Origin: Trichlorobacter thiogenes
GTDB taxonomy: Bacteria > Desulfobacterota > Desulfuromonadia > Geobacterales > Pseudopelobacteraceae
Direction of reading: 5' to 3'
Length of the DNA stretch: 64,000 nt
NCBI RefSeq assembly: GCF_900167465.1
Contig: NZ_FUWR01000002.1
Coordinates: 62,001-126,000, forward strand
Below, one piece after another: positions 23,969 through 33,179 of this stretch. The position numbers and the translations under genes were made by a program. Below the pieces are notes generated by a model, which was not told the DNA's origin, searched no databases, and was given only the letters and a program-made list of their open reading frames with translations. The first letter of the stretch is position 1. Every line of letters begins with the position of its first letter.

Positions 23969-24430
23969 ATGTCCCGCCTTTTTGTTCTGTTTTTGCTCGT
24001 CATTACATTCGCTTTTACTTCTATCTGTAGCGCAGAACAACGCAATGACCCCCGCGAACAGGCCATGTCTGATAGCCTTGATCTCTGGCGAGAGGGACGT
24101 TTTGAGCTGCTATACGACAGCCTTTCCCACAGAAGTGGCATGACCAGAGAACGATTTGTCCAGAACATGAAAGACGCAGAGATCAAGCCGGTTTGTTGTT
24201 TTAATAAACTGACTGCTTTTCGTCTGATCAGTGAAAAACGGACAACAGCCAAGGTTTTTGCAAAACTGGGGATGGAAGGCAGCCCTGGCATTGATGAAAG
24301 CCAGAGCCGTGAGTTTACTCTGGATCATGAAGAAGGACGCTGGAAGGTGCGGCTGGCTGACATCAAGGGCCTGGCTGGCCTGAAGAAGAAAAAATCCCAC
24401 GTTACCCGCGTGAAGAAATATTACCATTAG
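23969..24430 (+). CDS. Exported hypothetical protein
   Basis: A 153-residue protein with a clear N-terminal signal peptide (MSRLFVLFLLVITFAFTSICSA, probable cleavage before EQRNDPR), so it is periplasmic. The mature part is short, mixed charged, and ends in a Lys-rich tail (GLKKKKSHVTRVKKYYH). A GGGGAGG sequence 9 bases before the ATG supports the start; the frame opens earlier at 23912 without support. It is 31 bases upstream of gcvT, on the same strand, so it may be part of the same transcript. No family recognised; a limited resemblance to DUF4864-type or stress-protein folds is not strong enough to call. Confidence 0.65.
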   Translation: MSRLFVLFLLVITFAFTSICSAEQRNDPREQAMSDSLDLWREGRFELLYDSLSHRSGMTRERFVQNMKDAEIKPVCCFNKLTAFRLISEKRTTAKVFAKLGMEGSPGIDESQSREFTLDHEEGRWKVRLADIKGLAGLKKKKSHVTRVKKYYH

Positions 24431-24461
24431 ATAACTTCCACACAGAATCGAGAACCTATCC

Positions 24462-25562
24462 ATGTCAGACGCAACCACATCATTATCCGTTACACCTCTC
24501 AACCAACAGCACCGCGCTCTGGGTGCCCTGATGGCCCCCTTTGGCGGCTGGGATATGCCGATCCAGTATGAAGGGATTATTGCTGAACATCGCTGGTGTC
24601 GTGAGCAGGCAGCCCTGTTTGATATCTGTCACATGGGGGAGTTTACCTTCAAAGGTGATATCGTTGCAGCCGGGCTTGAGGATCTGTTTACCTTTTCCAT
24701 TACCGCCATCCCGGTTGGTCGCTCCAAGTATGGTTTTCTGCTGAACGAGCAGGGCGGGATCATTGATGACCTGATTGTGTTCCGTATGGCAGAAGATGAA
24801 GTCATGATTGTGGTTAATGCCGCAACCGCCCCCAATGATTTCAAGGTGATTCAATCACGCCTGAAGGGTGGCCAGTTCAACGATATTACCGCTGCCACTG
24901 CCAAGCTTGACCTGCAGGGCCCCCGTTCCCGCGAGGTACTGGTTGATCTGCTGGGTGGTTGGGTGGCTGAAATCCCTTATTTCAAATTTGTACAGCAGAC
25001 CGTGCTGGGGGTGCCTGCCATTGTCAGCCGCACCGGCTACACCGGTGAGCTGGGCTACGAGATCTTCCTGCCGGCTGAAAAGGTGGGCGAGCTGTGGGAG
25101 AAACTGCTGGCGGATGAGCGGGTCAAGCCTGCCGGTCTGGGGGCACGGGACGTGCTGCGCCTGGAAGTGGGCTACTCACTCTATGGCAGTGATATTGATG
25201 AGGCGACCACACCGCTGGAGGCTGATCTGGCTGCCTTTGTCAAGCTGGATAAGCAGTTTGTAGGCAAAGAGGCGCTGCTGAAGCAAAAGGAGCAGGCCCT
25301 GAAGCGGGTCAAGGTAGCCTTTAAGGTTACCTCACGGCGTACTCCTCGCCACGGTTTTGGGATCTTTGATGGAGAAAAGCAGATCGGTGAAGTGACCAGC
25401 GGTGTCTTCTCACCGATGCTGGGTTGCGGTATCGGTCTGGGCTATGTTGAGCCCGGCTATGCAACACTCGGCACCAGCCTGACCATCAAGCAGGATCGGG
25501 CGGTGATGGAGGCTGCAGTCTGTACCGTGCCGTTCTTTACGGAAGGATCAGTACGGGGCTAA
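24462..25562 (+). CDS. gcvT: Glycine cleavage system T protein (aminomethyltransferase)
   Basis: A 366-residue T-protein that transfers the methylene group from aminomethyl-lipoyl H-protein to tetrahydrofolate, releasing ammonia. Recognisable motifs: PFGGWDMPIQYEG, FDICHMGEFTFKGD, LDLQGPRSREVL, VSRTGYTGELGYEIFLP and GLGARDVLRLEVGYSLYG. It is the first gcv gene of an operon gcvT-(DUF3617)-gcvH-gcvPA-gcvPB. The ribosome binding site is weak (GAGAACC, 6 bases away). A glycine riboswitch was looked for before it and not found. Confidence 0.96.
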   Translation: MSDATTSLSVTPLNQQHRALGALMAPFGGWDMPIQYEGIIAEHRWCREQAALFDICHMGEFTFKGDIVAAGLEDLFTFSITAIPVGRSKYGFLLNEQGGIIDDLIVFRMAEDEVMIVVNAATAPNDFKVIQSRLKGGQFNDITAATAKLDLQGPRSREVLVDLLGGWVAEIPYFKFVQQTVLGVPAIVSRTGYTGELGYEIFLPAEKVGELWEKLLADERVKPAGLGARDVLRLEVGYSLYGSDIDEATTPLEADLAAFVKLDKQFVGKEALLKQKEQALKRVKVAFKVTSRRTPRHGFGIFDGEKQIGEVTSGVFSPMLGCGIGLGYVEPGYATLGTSLTIKQDRAVMEAAVCTVPFFTEGSVRG

Positions 25563-25588
25563 AACTGTTTAAGCGAAAGGAGTTGTGT

Positions 25589-26002
25589 ATGAAACGTACC
25601 ATTATTGCTGTACTGGGAGCCATGTTGCTGGTGCCAGCAGGTGCATTTGCTGCTGACAGTATCCGTGAAGGGTATTGGGAGGTTACCTCACAGACCGAGA
25701 TGCCCGGTATGCCGATGAAAATTCCTGCATCAACCATCAAACACTGCTACACCAAAGAGGATGTTAAAGACCAGAAGAAGGTGATTGCACGGGACAAGAA
25801 CTGTACTATGACCGACTACAAGGTGGTCAGCAATAAGGTGACCTGGGCCATGAAATGTACGGGCCAGAGTGCCGGTACCTTTAACGGTGAAACCATCTTC
25901 AGTTCTGATGCCTACAGTTCAACCATGAAGATGAAGTCTCAGGGCCAGAATATGACGGTAAAGGTAAAGGGAAAACGGATTGGTGAGTGCCCTAAAAAGT
26001 AG
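25589..26002 (+). CDS. DUF3617 family periplasmic protein
   Basis: A 137-residue exported protein with a signal peptide (MKRTIIAVLGAMLLVPAGAFA, cleaved before ADS). The mature part fits DUF3617: REGYWEVTSQTEMPGMPMKIP at the start, four conserved Cys (HCYTKED, KNCTMTDY, WAMKCTG, GECPKK) that could form two disulfides, and the SAGTFNGET motif. The family's role is unknown. The frame opens at a TTG 6 bases earlier, but AAAGGAG supports this ATG. It is inserted between gcvT and gcvH within the glycine cleavage operon, which is not the usual layout; a link to glycine metabolism is unproven. Confidence 0.85.
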   Translation: MKRTIIAVLGAMLLVPAGAFAADSIREGYWEVTSQTEMPGMPMKIPASTIKHCYTKEDVKDQKKVIARDKNCTMTDYKVVSNKVTWAMKCTGQSAGTFNGETIFSSDAYSSTMKMKSQGQNMTVKVKGKRIGECPKK

Positions 26003-26046
26003 GTTGTTTAAGCTGTAATTCTATATATCCATTAGAGGAGGAACAG

Positions 26047-26421
26047 ATGTCAGAAATCTATTTTACCAAAGAGCATGAGTGGGTCAAAGTGAGTGGTACC
26101 AGCGCAGTGTGCGGCATCAGTGATCATGCTGCCCATGAACTGGGTGACATTACCTTTGTTGAGCTGCCTGCGGTTGGCAAGCAGGTTAAGCAGTTTGATG
26201 TGCTGGCTGCCATTGAATCAGTCAAGGCTGCCAGTGACATCTATGCCCCGGTTTCCGGTAAGGTGGTCAAGGTAAACAGTGAGCTGGAAGATGCACCGGA
26301 AAAGGTGAATGAGTCGGCAGAGGAAGCGGCCTGGATGGCAGAGCTTGAGTTGAGTGATGCTGCTGAGCTGGCAAACCTGATGACCAAGGCCCAATACGAC
26401 GAATACCTGAAAAGCCTGTAG
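26047..26421 (+). CDS. gcvH: Glycine cleavage system H protein
   Basis: A 124-residue lipoyl carrier that shuttles the aminomethyl group between the P and T proteins. The lipoyl-lysine is Lys60 in AAIESVKAASDIYAP. The typical N-terminal HEWVKV and C-terminal MTKAQYDEYL motifs are present, and the length is standard. AGGAGG is 6 bases before the ATG. It lies 9 bases before gcvPA. Lipoylation would depend on the LipM and LipA proteins encoded about 5 kb downstream. Confidence 0.97.
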   Translation: MSEIYFTKEHEWVKVSGTSAVCGISDHAAHELGDITFVELPAVGKQVKQFDVLAAIESVKAASDIYAPVSGKVVKVNSELEDAPEKVNESAEEAAWMAELELSDAAELANLMTKAQYDEYLKSL

Positions 26422-26430
26422 GGAGATGAT

Positions 26431-27777
26431 ATGAACACCAGTCACTATTGCCCCCATACTCCTGAAGAGATTCAGGAGATGTTGGCTGCCATCGGCGTAT
26501 CCAGCGTTGAGGAACTGTTTGCTCCGATTCCGGCTGCACTGCGCTGCAGCACCTTTAACCTGCCTGTTGGCATGTCAGAATTTGAGACCTATGCCAAACT
26601 GCAGGCCGTTGCTGCTGATAACAGTCAAAACCTGTCCCTGTTCATCGGGGGCGGATTCTATGACCATATCATCCCGGCAGCGGTTGATCATCTCTCCGGT
26701 CGGGCCGAGTTCTACACCGCCTATACTCCCTACCAACCGGAATGCTCCCAGGGTACCCTGCAGGCACTGTTTGAATACCAGACCGCCATCTGTCGTCTGA
26801 CCGGGCTGGATGTCAGTAACGCCTCGCTCTACGATGGTGCCACCGGCCTGGCTGAGGCCGCTTTGATGGCCATGCGGGCCACAAACCGGACCAAGGTGGT
26901 GGTTGATGGCTGTGTCTCTCCCATCGCACGTAAGGTGCTGGCAACCTATCTTTCCAATCAGGATGCAGAGCTGGTGGAGTTGCCACCTCTGGATGGTCTC
27001 CTGAACCGTGAAGAACTGGCAAAACAGCTTGATGCCAACACCGCTGCAGTACTTGTGCAGTATCCCAACGTGTTTGGTGCTGTGGAAGATTTCTCCGGCC
27101 TGGCTGATCAGGCCCATGCTGCTGGTGCCCTGCTGGTAACCGCGGTCTATCCGGTTGCCCTGGGAATCTTGAAGTCACCGGGCGATCTGGGTGCTGACAT
27201 TGCCGTGGGTGATGGCCAGTCACTGGGCAATCCGCTCTCCTTTGGTGGTCCCTCCTTTGGCTTCATTGCTGCCAAGAAGTCACATATCCGTAATATGCCG
27301 GGCCGGATCGTGGGTGAGACCGTTGACAAGAACGGTAAGCGTGGTTTTGTGCTGACCCTGCAGGCCCGTGAACAACATATCAAGCGTCATAAAGCCACCT
27401 CCAACATCTGCAGTAACCAGTCACTCTGCGCCCTGCGCGGTCTGATCTTCCTGGCTGCTATTGGTAAGCAGGGGTTGGCTGATCTGGCCCGTCTGAACCG
27501 GGACAAGGCTGAGTATGCCAAGGCCCGTCTGGCAGAACTGCCTGGCGTGGCGGTGCTGCAAACCGCTCCAACCTTTAACGAGTTCACCATCAGCCTGCCA
27601 AAACCGGCGGAAGCTGTGGTGGCTGCCCTGTTGGATAAAGGGATTGCTGCCGGTATGCCGCTGGGCCAGTTTTATGTTGGTTCAGAAAACATGCTGGTGG
27701 TGACGGTAACCGAGAAACGCAGTAAAAAAGAGATTGATCAGCTGGTGAAGGCGCTGGAGGTGGCACTATGCAACTGA
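26431..27777 (+). CDS. gcvPA: Glycine dehydrogenase (decarboxylating) subunit 1
   Basis: A 448-residue first half of a split P-protein. It decarboxylates glycine together with subunit 2 and loads the aminomethyl group on GcvH. Motifs of the N-terminal half are visible ([68 protein letters not shown]). The split into two subunits is usual for this bacterial group. The ATG has GGGAG 6 bases upstream, and the end overlaps gcvPB by 10 bases, implying coupled translation. Confidence 0.97.
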   Translation: MNTSHYCPHTPEEIQEMLAAIGVSSVEELFAPIPAALRCSTFNLPVGMSEFETYAKLQAVAADNSQNLSLFIGGGFYDHIIPAAVDHLSGRAEFYTAYTPYQPECSQGTLQALFEYQTAICRLTGLDVSNASLYDGATGLAEAALMAMRATNRTKVVVDGCVSPIARKVLATYLSNQDAELVELPPLDGLLNREELAKQLDANTAAVLVQYPNVFGAVEDFSGLADQAHAAGALLVTAVYPVALGILKSPGDLGADIAVGDGQSLGNPLSFGGPSFGFIAAKKSHIRNMPGRIVGETVDKNGKRGFVLTLQAREQHIKRHKATSNICSNQSLCALRGLIFLAAIGKQGLADLARLNRDKAEYAKARLAELPGVAVLQTAPTFNEFTISLPKPAEAVVAALLDKGIAAGMPLGQFYVGSENMLVVTVTEKRSKKEIDQLVKALEVALCN

Positions 27778-29213
27778 TTTATGAAAAATCCGTCTCTGGT
27801 CGCCGTGGTGTGATGCTGCCGGTTTCTGATGTCCCTGCAGCCACTGACCTGCCGCAAAACCTGCTGCGCTCAGAAACAGCCGGGTTGCCTGAGATGTCAG
27901 AGCTGGATATGGTGCGTCACTTCACCAACCTGTCCCGCCGCAACTTCTCGGTGGATACCAACTTCTATCCCCTGGGTTCCTGCACCATGAAGTACAACGC
28001 CAAGGTGCTGGAAAACGCATCCAACCTGTTTGCTCCGCTGCATCCCTTAACCGCCTTCCTGCCCGGTGGGGCAGAGCTGTGCCAGGGGGCCTTGGGAATG
28101 CTGTATGACCTGGGCCAGATGCTGGCTGACATCACCGGCATGGATGAAGTCACCACCCAGCCGCTGGCAGGCGCCCATGGCGAGATGACCGGTATGCTGC
28201 TGGTTGCGGCCTACCACAAGGCCAAGGGCAACAAGAAGAAATACGTGGTGGTGCCTGACTCATCCCATGGCACCAACCCAGCCTCGGCAGCCATGGTGGG
28301 CTATGAGATCATCACGATCCCTACGGCTCCCTATGGTGACATGGACCTGGAGCTGTTCAAGCAGGCCATGAGTGGTGAAGTGGCAGCGGTCATGATGACC
28401 TGCCCCAACACCCTGGGCCTGTTCAACCCGCACATCAAGGAAATCGCTGATATTGCCCACAGTCATGATGCCTTGATGTACTACGATGGCGCCAACCTGA
28501 ACGCCATCATGGGCAAAGTACGGCCCGGCGATGTGGGCTTTGACGTGGTACACGTCAACCTGCACAAGACCTTTGGTACCCCCCACGGTGGCGGTGGTCC
28601 CGGTTCCGGTCCGGTAGGGGTCAAGAAAAGCCTGATTCCGTTCCTGCCGATGCCCCGCATTATCCATGACGAGGTCAGCGGCAAGCTGCAGATCCAGACC
28701 GATAATCCCTTGAGCATTGGCCGTACCGCCAATTTCTTTGGTAACTTCGGGGTAATGGTCAAGGCCTACACCTACATGATCATGCTGGGACGTGAAGGCC
28801 TGATTCAGGTTTCTGAGCAGGCGGTGCTGAATGCCAACTACATGAAGGAAAAACTGAAGGACTGGTTTGATCTGCCCTACACACAGACCTGCATGCATGA
28901 GGTGGTCTTCTCTGCCTCAAAACAGCTGGCCCAGGGTGTCCATGCCATTGATATTGCCAAGTTCCTGATCGACAAAGGCTATCATCCACCCACGGTCTAC
29001 TTCCCGCTGATCGTGAAAGAGGCGATCATGATCGAGCCGACCGAGACCGAGAGCAAGGCCACCATGGATGCCTTTATCGAGGTGATGATCGAAGCTGCCA
29101 AGCAGGCAGAGGCTGATCCTGATTCCTTTGCCGCCATGCCGGTTACCATGCCGGTCACCCGGCTGGATGAGACCAGGGCGGCCCGTAGCCAGACCGTCTG
29201 CTGTCTGGGGTAG
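27768..29213 (+). CDS. gcvPB: Glycine dehydrogenase (decarboxylating) subunit 2
   Basis: A 481-residue second half of the split P-protein, carrying the pyridoxal phosphate. The cofactor lysine is Lys267 in [18 protein letters not shown], and the [10 protein letters not shown] and [13 protein letters not shown] motifs are intact. It begins inside the last codons of gcvPA, with GGAGG about 8 bases upstream. A hairpin terminator at 29241-29274 closes the operon. Confidence 0.97.
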   Translation: MQLIYEKSVSGRRGVMLPVSDVPAATDLPQNLLRSETAGLPEMSELDMVRHFTNLSRRNFSVDTNFYPLGSCTMKYNAKVLENASNLFAPLHPLTAFLPGGAELCQGALGMLYDLGQMLADITGMDEVTTQPLAGAHGEMTGMLLVAAYHKAKGNKKKYVVVPDSSHGTNPASAAMVGYEIITIPTAPYGDMDLELFKQAMSGEVAAVMMTCPNTLGLFNPHIKEIADIAHSHDALMYYDGANLNAIMGKVRPGDVGFDVVHVNLHKTFGTPHGGGGPGSGPVGVKKSLIPFLPMPRIIHDEVSGKLQIQTDNPLSIGRTANFFGNFGVMVKAYTYMIMLGREGLIQVSEQAVLNANYMKEKLKDWFDLPYTQTCMHEVVFSASKQLAQGVHAIDIAKFLIDKGYHPPTVYFPLIVKEAIMIEPTETESKATMDAFIEVMIEAAKQAEADPDSFAAMPVTMPVTRLDETRAARSQTVCCLG

Positions 29214-29240
29214 CAGGTTGGTGATGTCTCAAACGAAAAG

Positions 29241-29274
29241 GCCGACCGGGATTGTTTCCGGTCGGCTCTTTTTT
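29241..29274 (+). terminator. Rho-independent terminator of the gcv operon
   Basis: GCCGACCGG (29241-29249) pairs with CCGGTCGGC (29258-29266), followed by TCTTTTTTG, 28 bases after the gcvPB stop. Confidence 0.93.
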
Positions 29275-29296
29275 GTCTGAAAAATGCCTGTTCATG

Positions 29297-29425
29297 TCCA
29301 CGAAGGACACGAAGTTTCACGAAGATTTAAAATGATACAGGAAATAAAGGTGTTACCCAAATGCTGATTACCGGTTTGCTTTAAGCAATCAGTTTTTCTT
29401 TGTGTTACTTCGTGTTCTTCGTGGA
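29297..29425. repeat. Inverted-repeat intergenic element rich in CACGAAG
   Basis: TCCACGAAGGACACGAAG (29297-29314) is repeated as a near-perfect complement at 29408-29425 (17 of 18 bases), with CACGAAG repeated again beside the left arm and CTGATT/AATCAG arms further in. Such CACGAAG-rich elements occur scattered between genes of many environmental bacteria; this looks like one copy of a small dispersed (MITE- or REP-like) element. No gene lies in 29275-29508. Confidence 0.6.
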
Positions 29426-29508
29426 TGGTTGTTTTTTCTAAGACTATACCTGGTTAAATTCTTTGCGATCCTTGCATTCTTTCGCGGCCAATTGCTTGAT
29501 TCAGGTTT

Positions 29509-30480
29509 TTACGGCCTGGTTGCAATAAAGATTGCCCGCAGTGGTGCCGGGTGTCCTTCAATGGTCTTTGACCCATCATCAGGATCAAGATAATCCGCCA
29601 GTGACTCAAAACGCATCCACTCTGTTGCATGCTGTTCCCCATGGCTGGTACGGTTGGTGTTGACGCAGGCAATCTCTGTAAAACCGCAGCGCTGCAACCA
29701 CAGGGTCATCGCAGCAACCGACGGCAAAAACCAGACATTGCGCATCTTGGCGTACCGTCCCGGCGGCATAAAGATCGTACCCTGATCCCCTTCAACAATC
29801 AGCGTCTCCAGGATCAACTGCCCCCCCGGACGAAGGCAGCCCTTCAACTCAAGCAGATGGTCAAGGGGGGAGCGGCGATGATAGAGCACCCCCATGGAGA
29901 AAACGCTGTCAAAGCAGGCCATGTTGGCAGGCAGATCTTCAACACCGATTGGGATGACATGGTGCCGGGGATCCTGCAGGTAACGTTGTATGACCTGAAA
30001 CTGCATCACCGAAACCAGAAACGGCTCAATACCAAGCACAAAATCAGCGCCAACGCCGCGCATCCGCCAGCCATGATAACCGTTGCCGCAGCCCACATCC
30101 AGAACCCTGCGTCCGGCCAGCGGTTGGATGTGGGGCAGAAGACGTTCCCACTTCCAGTCAGATCGCCACTCGGTATCGATCTCAACCCCGAAGAAGCTGT
30201 AGGGGCCTTTACGCCAGGGGTGAAAGGCCTGCAGTTTGTTGATCAGCTCTTTACTGCTGATCCGGCTAAGATCACTGCTGGAGCCGATGGTAACAGAGTC
30301 CAGCAGATCAACGCAGGATGGCTGTAGCTCCGGCAACGCTTCCAGGGCGCTGAGCCACTCCGGCATATCACCGTAACGTTCAAGCAACTGCTGCTTTGAC
30401 AGGATGGTTTGCAGCTGGTCAGCCCATTGTTCCTGCCCCATGGCCGCAAGTTGCGGATAGAGTGAATCGTAGCATTTCAT
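29509..30480 (-). CDS. cmoB: tRNA U34 carboxymethyltransferase CmoB
   Basis: A 323-residue enzyme that transfers the carboxymethyl group of carboxy-S-adenosylmethionine to 5-hydroxyuridine at tRNA position 34. The motifs of the family are clear: [25 protein letters not shown]-type region near 100, the cofactor loop [15 protein letters not shown] near 128, and [13 protein letters not shown], then the C-terminal [15 protein letters not shown]. The ATG at 30480 overlaps the cmoA stop (ATGA); the longer frame to 30513 has no support. cmoA-cmoB therefore form a coupled pair that completes the cmo5U modification. Confidence 0.96.
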   Translation of the reverse strand: MKCYDSLYPQLAAMGQEQWADQLQTILSKQQLLERYGDMPEWLSALEALPELQPSCVDLLDSVTIGSSSDLSRISSKELINKLQAFHPWRKGPYSFFGVEIDTEWRSDWKWERLLPHIQPLAGRRVLDVGCGNGYHGWRMRGVGADFVLGIEPFLVSVMQFQVIQRYLQDPRHHVIPIGVEDLPANMACFDSVFSMGVLYHRRSPLDHLLELKGCLRPGGQLILETLIVEGDQGTIFMPPGRYAKMRNVWFLPSVAAMTLWLQRCGFTEIACVNTNRTSHGEQHATEWMRFESLADYLDPDDGSKTIEGHPAPLRAIFIATRP

Positions 30481-31211
30481 TTTATTGCGACCAGAGAAAC
30501 AAAATTGAAGCACTGCAGCCAGAGCTCAGAACAGGAAAATCCGGCTGCCTTCAACCGTTTGTGATGAACAGCCAGGGTTTCAGGAATCATCACGTTCTCC
30601 AGTGCTGACCGCTTCTGGCTGATCTCCAGATCACTGTAGCCGTTGGCCCGTTTAAAGTCGTGATGCAGCCCTACATGAAAGTTCTGCCGCTCCGGCTCGC
30701 TGAATGCAATCTTCTCCGAGAGGATCAGGATACCGCCCGGATTAAGTCCGCCGTAGATCCGTTGCATCAGTGCCAGTCGTTGTGGTGGTGGGATGAACTG
30801 CAGGGTGAAGTTAAGCACCACGACTGAGGCGTTCTCAATGGTTACATCCTGGATATCGCTACAGATTATTGTCACTGGAATGGACGCCACGGTATCAAGG
30901 GCCAGCAGCTCACGGGCGCGTTCAAGCATTGCCGGAGAGTTATCCACCGCAATAATGTCACAGTCCGGCGTACTGATCCGTTGGCGCATGGCCAGGCTTG
31001 CCGCCCCAAGTGAACAGCCGAGATCATAGCAATGGCTTCCGGCCTGGGCATATTTCGCAGCAAGGATGCCGATATTGGATATAATCATGCCGTAGCCCGG
31101 CACTGAGCGCTGTATCATGTCGGGAAACACCGCGACAACCCGCTCATCAAATTGAAAATCGATTATTTCCTGGAGGGGGGCCGCATAGAGGGCATCGGTT
31201 TTTCTGGTCAC
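30477..31211 (-). CDS. cmoA: Carboxy-S-adenosylmethionine synthase CmoA
   Basis: A 244-residue enzyme that makes carboxy-S-adenosylmethionine from SAM and prephenate, the cofactor of CmoB. Characteristic: [21 protein letters not shown], the SAM loop [31 protein letters not shown] and [21 protein letters not shown]. The frame opens upstream to a TTG at 31352, but the extra 47 residues have no counterpart in the family; the GTG at 31211 ([11 protein letters not shown]) gives the normal length, with GGAAAG about 12 bases upstream. This start is the least certain point. It overlaps cmoB by four bases. Confidence 0.92.
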   Translation of the reverse strand: MTRKTDALYAAPLQEIIDFQFDERVVAVFPDMIQRSVPGYGMIISNIGILAAKYAQAGSHCYDLGCSLGAASLAMRQRISTPDCDIIAVDNSPAMLERARELLALDTVASIPVTIICSDIQDVTIENASVVVLNFTLQFIPPPQRLALMQRIYGGLNPGGILILSEKIAFSEPERQNFHVGLHHDFKRANGYSDLEISQKRSALENVMIPETLAVHHKRLKAAGFSCSELWLQCFNFVSLVAIK

Positions 31212-31492
31212 AGTTTCTGCTTTCTTTCCGTAATTGGTTTCTACCGTTTTTAGCCGTGTACGGTTTGTATCATCGTAACGGTGGCGGAAGCAGACCAAAT
31301 CATCTCCATATTTTTCAACCAGAGTCTTGGTCTCTTTTGTGCCCGGTTTCAACTACAGCCGCGTGATCAATAATCACCTCAAATATGGCGGAGGCGTGGG
31401 CTGTTATGGTATACATTCGGCTCCTGGATTCTTCAAATACAATTTCTGTATTCCGCTGAATTTGTAACAGACACAAGGATTGGACAGTATCG

Positions 31493-32320
31493 ATGCACAG
31501 ACAAGCTGAACCTGGTGTAATCTGGCGGGTCATTGATACCGGTCCCTGCTGCGGCAGGGAGAACATGGCGATTGATGAGGCGCTTTTTCGTTGTTTTGAT
31601 CCAGCGGTATCCCAACCGGTGCTGCGGTTGTATGGCTGGCAGCCGCCTGCGTTGTCGCTGGGGCGGTTTCAGAAGGCTGGGGATGATCTGGGTCTGACCC
31701 GCTGCAGGGCTGATAACCTGACGATTGTGCGCAGGATTACCGGTGGCGGGGCGATCTGGCATGCCGATGAACTGACCTACAGCCTGGTCTGTTCACCAGC
31801 GCAGATCCCGCCTGCTGCTTCCGTAAAAGAGTCCTTCCGGGTGCTGACCTCGTTTCTGTTGAGCTTTTACCGTACCTTGGGCTTGCAGGCTGACTACGCC
31901 GTTGATCTGGCCCCGGCAGGCAGCAGGCTGGGGCAGCGCACGCCGCTCTGTTTTGCCGGCAAGGAAAGCTACGATATCATGCTGCATGGCCGCAAGATCG
32001 GTGGTAATGCCCAGCGCCGTTCGCGGGAGATCATCTTTCAGCATGGCTCGATACCACTGCAGAACCGGGTAGAGCAGGGGCTGCAGTACCTGAAGATCAG
32101 GCCGCAGGGGCTTGAACAGGCTACCACCTGTCTGGCTGATGAGGGGATTGCGGTGGGGTATGATCAACTGAAACAGGCTCTGCAGCAGCAGTTTGCAGGG
32201 CAGTTGGGTGCAACGCTACAATCAGGAGGACTGACAGAGCAGGAGCGTGATTTGTCAGAGAAATTGATGCAAGAAAAATATCGAACGGATCATTGGAATC
32301 TGGAAGGTGAAGAACCATGA
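31493..32320 (+). CDS. Octanoyl/lipoyl transferase (LipM-type, biotin/lipoate A/B ligase family)
   Basis: A 275-residue member of the lipoate ligase/transferase family. The RRITGGGAIWH motif (80-90) forms the acyl-binding pocket, and Lys168 lies in HGRKIGGNAQ. The presence of Cys153 in PLCFAGKESYD, at the position of the thioester cysteine of LipM, suggests it takes octanoyl from ACP rather than using ATP and free lipoate. It overlaps lipA by four bases (ATGA), which supports a role in de novo lipoate synthesis. AAGGA is 13 bases before the ATG, a rather long spacing. A lipoate ligase LplA role cannot be ruled out. Confidence 0.88.
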   Translation: MHRQAEPGVIWRVIDTGPCCGRENMAIDEALFRCFDPAVSQPVLRLYGWQPPALSLGRFQKAGDDLGLTRCRADNLTIVRRITGGGAIWHADELTYSLVCSPAQIPPAASVKESFRVLTSFLLSFYRTLGLQADYAVDLAPAGSRLGQRTPLCFAGKESYDIMLHGRKIGGNAQRRSREIIFQHGSIPLQNRVEQGLQYLKIRPQGLEQATTCLADEGIAVGYDQLKQALQQQFAGQLGATLQSGGLTEQERDLSEKLMQEKYRTDHWNLEGEEP

Positions 32321-33162
32321 AAATTCAACGCAAGCCGGAATGGCTGCGCAAAAAGGTACCGCAGGGAGAGCAGGCTGCCATGCGGGGCCTGCTGTCGGAA
32401 CTGAAACTGAACACGGTCTGCCAGCAGGCGCTCTGTCCCAATATATCCGAGTGTTTTGGCTGCGGCCAAGCCACTTTTCTGATTTTGGGCAGGGACTGCA
32501 CCCGCCAGTGCAGCTTCTGTAATGTGGATAAGGCGCCCAGCCCCCAGGCACCGGATGCTGATGAACCGCGTCGCCTGGCAGAGGCGGTGCTGCGTCTGAA
32601 GCTCTCCCATGTGGTCATAACCAGCCCCACCCGTGATGACCTTGTCGATGGCGGTGCTGCCCATTATGCAGCAACGGTGGCTGCGGTGCGGGAGCTATCA
32701 CCAGCTACGGCAATAGAGCTGCTGGTGCCTGATTTTGGCGGTGATCATATCTGTCTGGCAACGGTGCTGGCTGCGCAACCAGCCATTCTGGCCCATAATC
32801 TGGAGACCGTGCCCCGCCTGTATGAAGTGCGTAAAGGGGCTGATTATCAGCGTTCGCTTGACCTGCTGCAGCAGGCAGCGCTGGGTGCGCCATCCATCCC
32901 CACTAAATCAGGCATCATGCTTGGCCTGGGGGAAGAGCTGGATGAGGTGCGGGCGACCATGCAGGATCTGCGCAAGGTGGGCTGTAGCTACTTAAGCCTT
33001 GGCCAGTATCTGGCCCCCAGCAAACGGCATCAGCCGGTGGTGGCCTATATTCCGCCCCAGCAGTTTGATCAGCTGCGGGATGAGGCGCTGGCACTGGGAT
33101 TCAGGCATGTGGAGAGCGGTCCCTATGTACGCAGCTCATATCATGCTGCAGATTATCAGTAG
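32317..33162 (+). CDS. lipA: Lipoyl synthase
   Basis: A 281-residue radical-SAM enzyme that inserts two sulfur atoms into protein-bound octanoyl groups. Both iron-sulfur cluster motifs are present: the auxiliary cluster C35-x4-C40-x5-C46 and the radical-SAM C61-x3-C65-x2-C68 (CTRQCSFC). Other family landmarks are TVPRLYEVRKGADYQRSL, KSGIMLGLGE and SSYHA near the C-terminus. It follows the octanoyltransferase by an ATGA overlap. Its main client here is probably the GcvH protein and 2-oxoacid dehydrogenases. Confidence 0.97.
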   Translation: MKIQRKPEWLRKKVPQGEQAAMRGLLSELKLNTVCQQALCPNISECFGCGQATFLILGRDCTRQCSFCNVDKAPSPQAPDADEPRRLAEAVLRLKLSHVVITSPTRDDLVDGGAAHYAATVAAVRELSPATAIELLVPDFGGDHICLATVLAAQPAILAHNLETVPRLYEVRKGADYQRSLDLLQQAALGAPSIPTKSGIMLGLGEELDEVRATMQDLRKVGCSYLSLGQYLAPSKRHQPVVAYIPPQQFDQLRDEALALGFRHVESGPYVRSSYHAADYQ

Positions 33163-33179
33163 TGTGACAACTCAGTTGT

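Noticed and set aside
23828-24461. Glycine riboswitch before gcvT
   Set aside because: No aptamer-like tandem structure was recognised in the short gaps before the small exported gene or gcvT.
30477-31352. Longer CmoA starting at the TTG at 31352
   Set aside because: The extra 47 residues have no counterpart in the family and no ribosome binding site; the GTG at 31211 gives the normal length.
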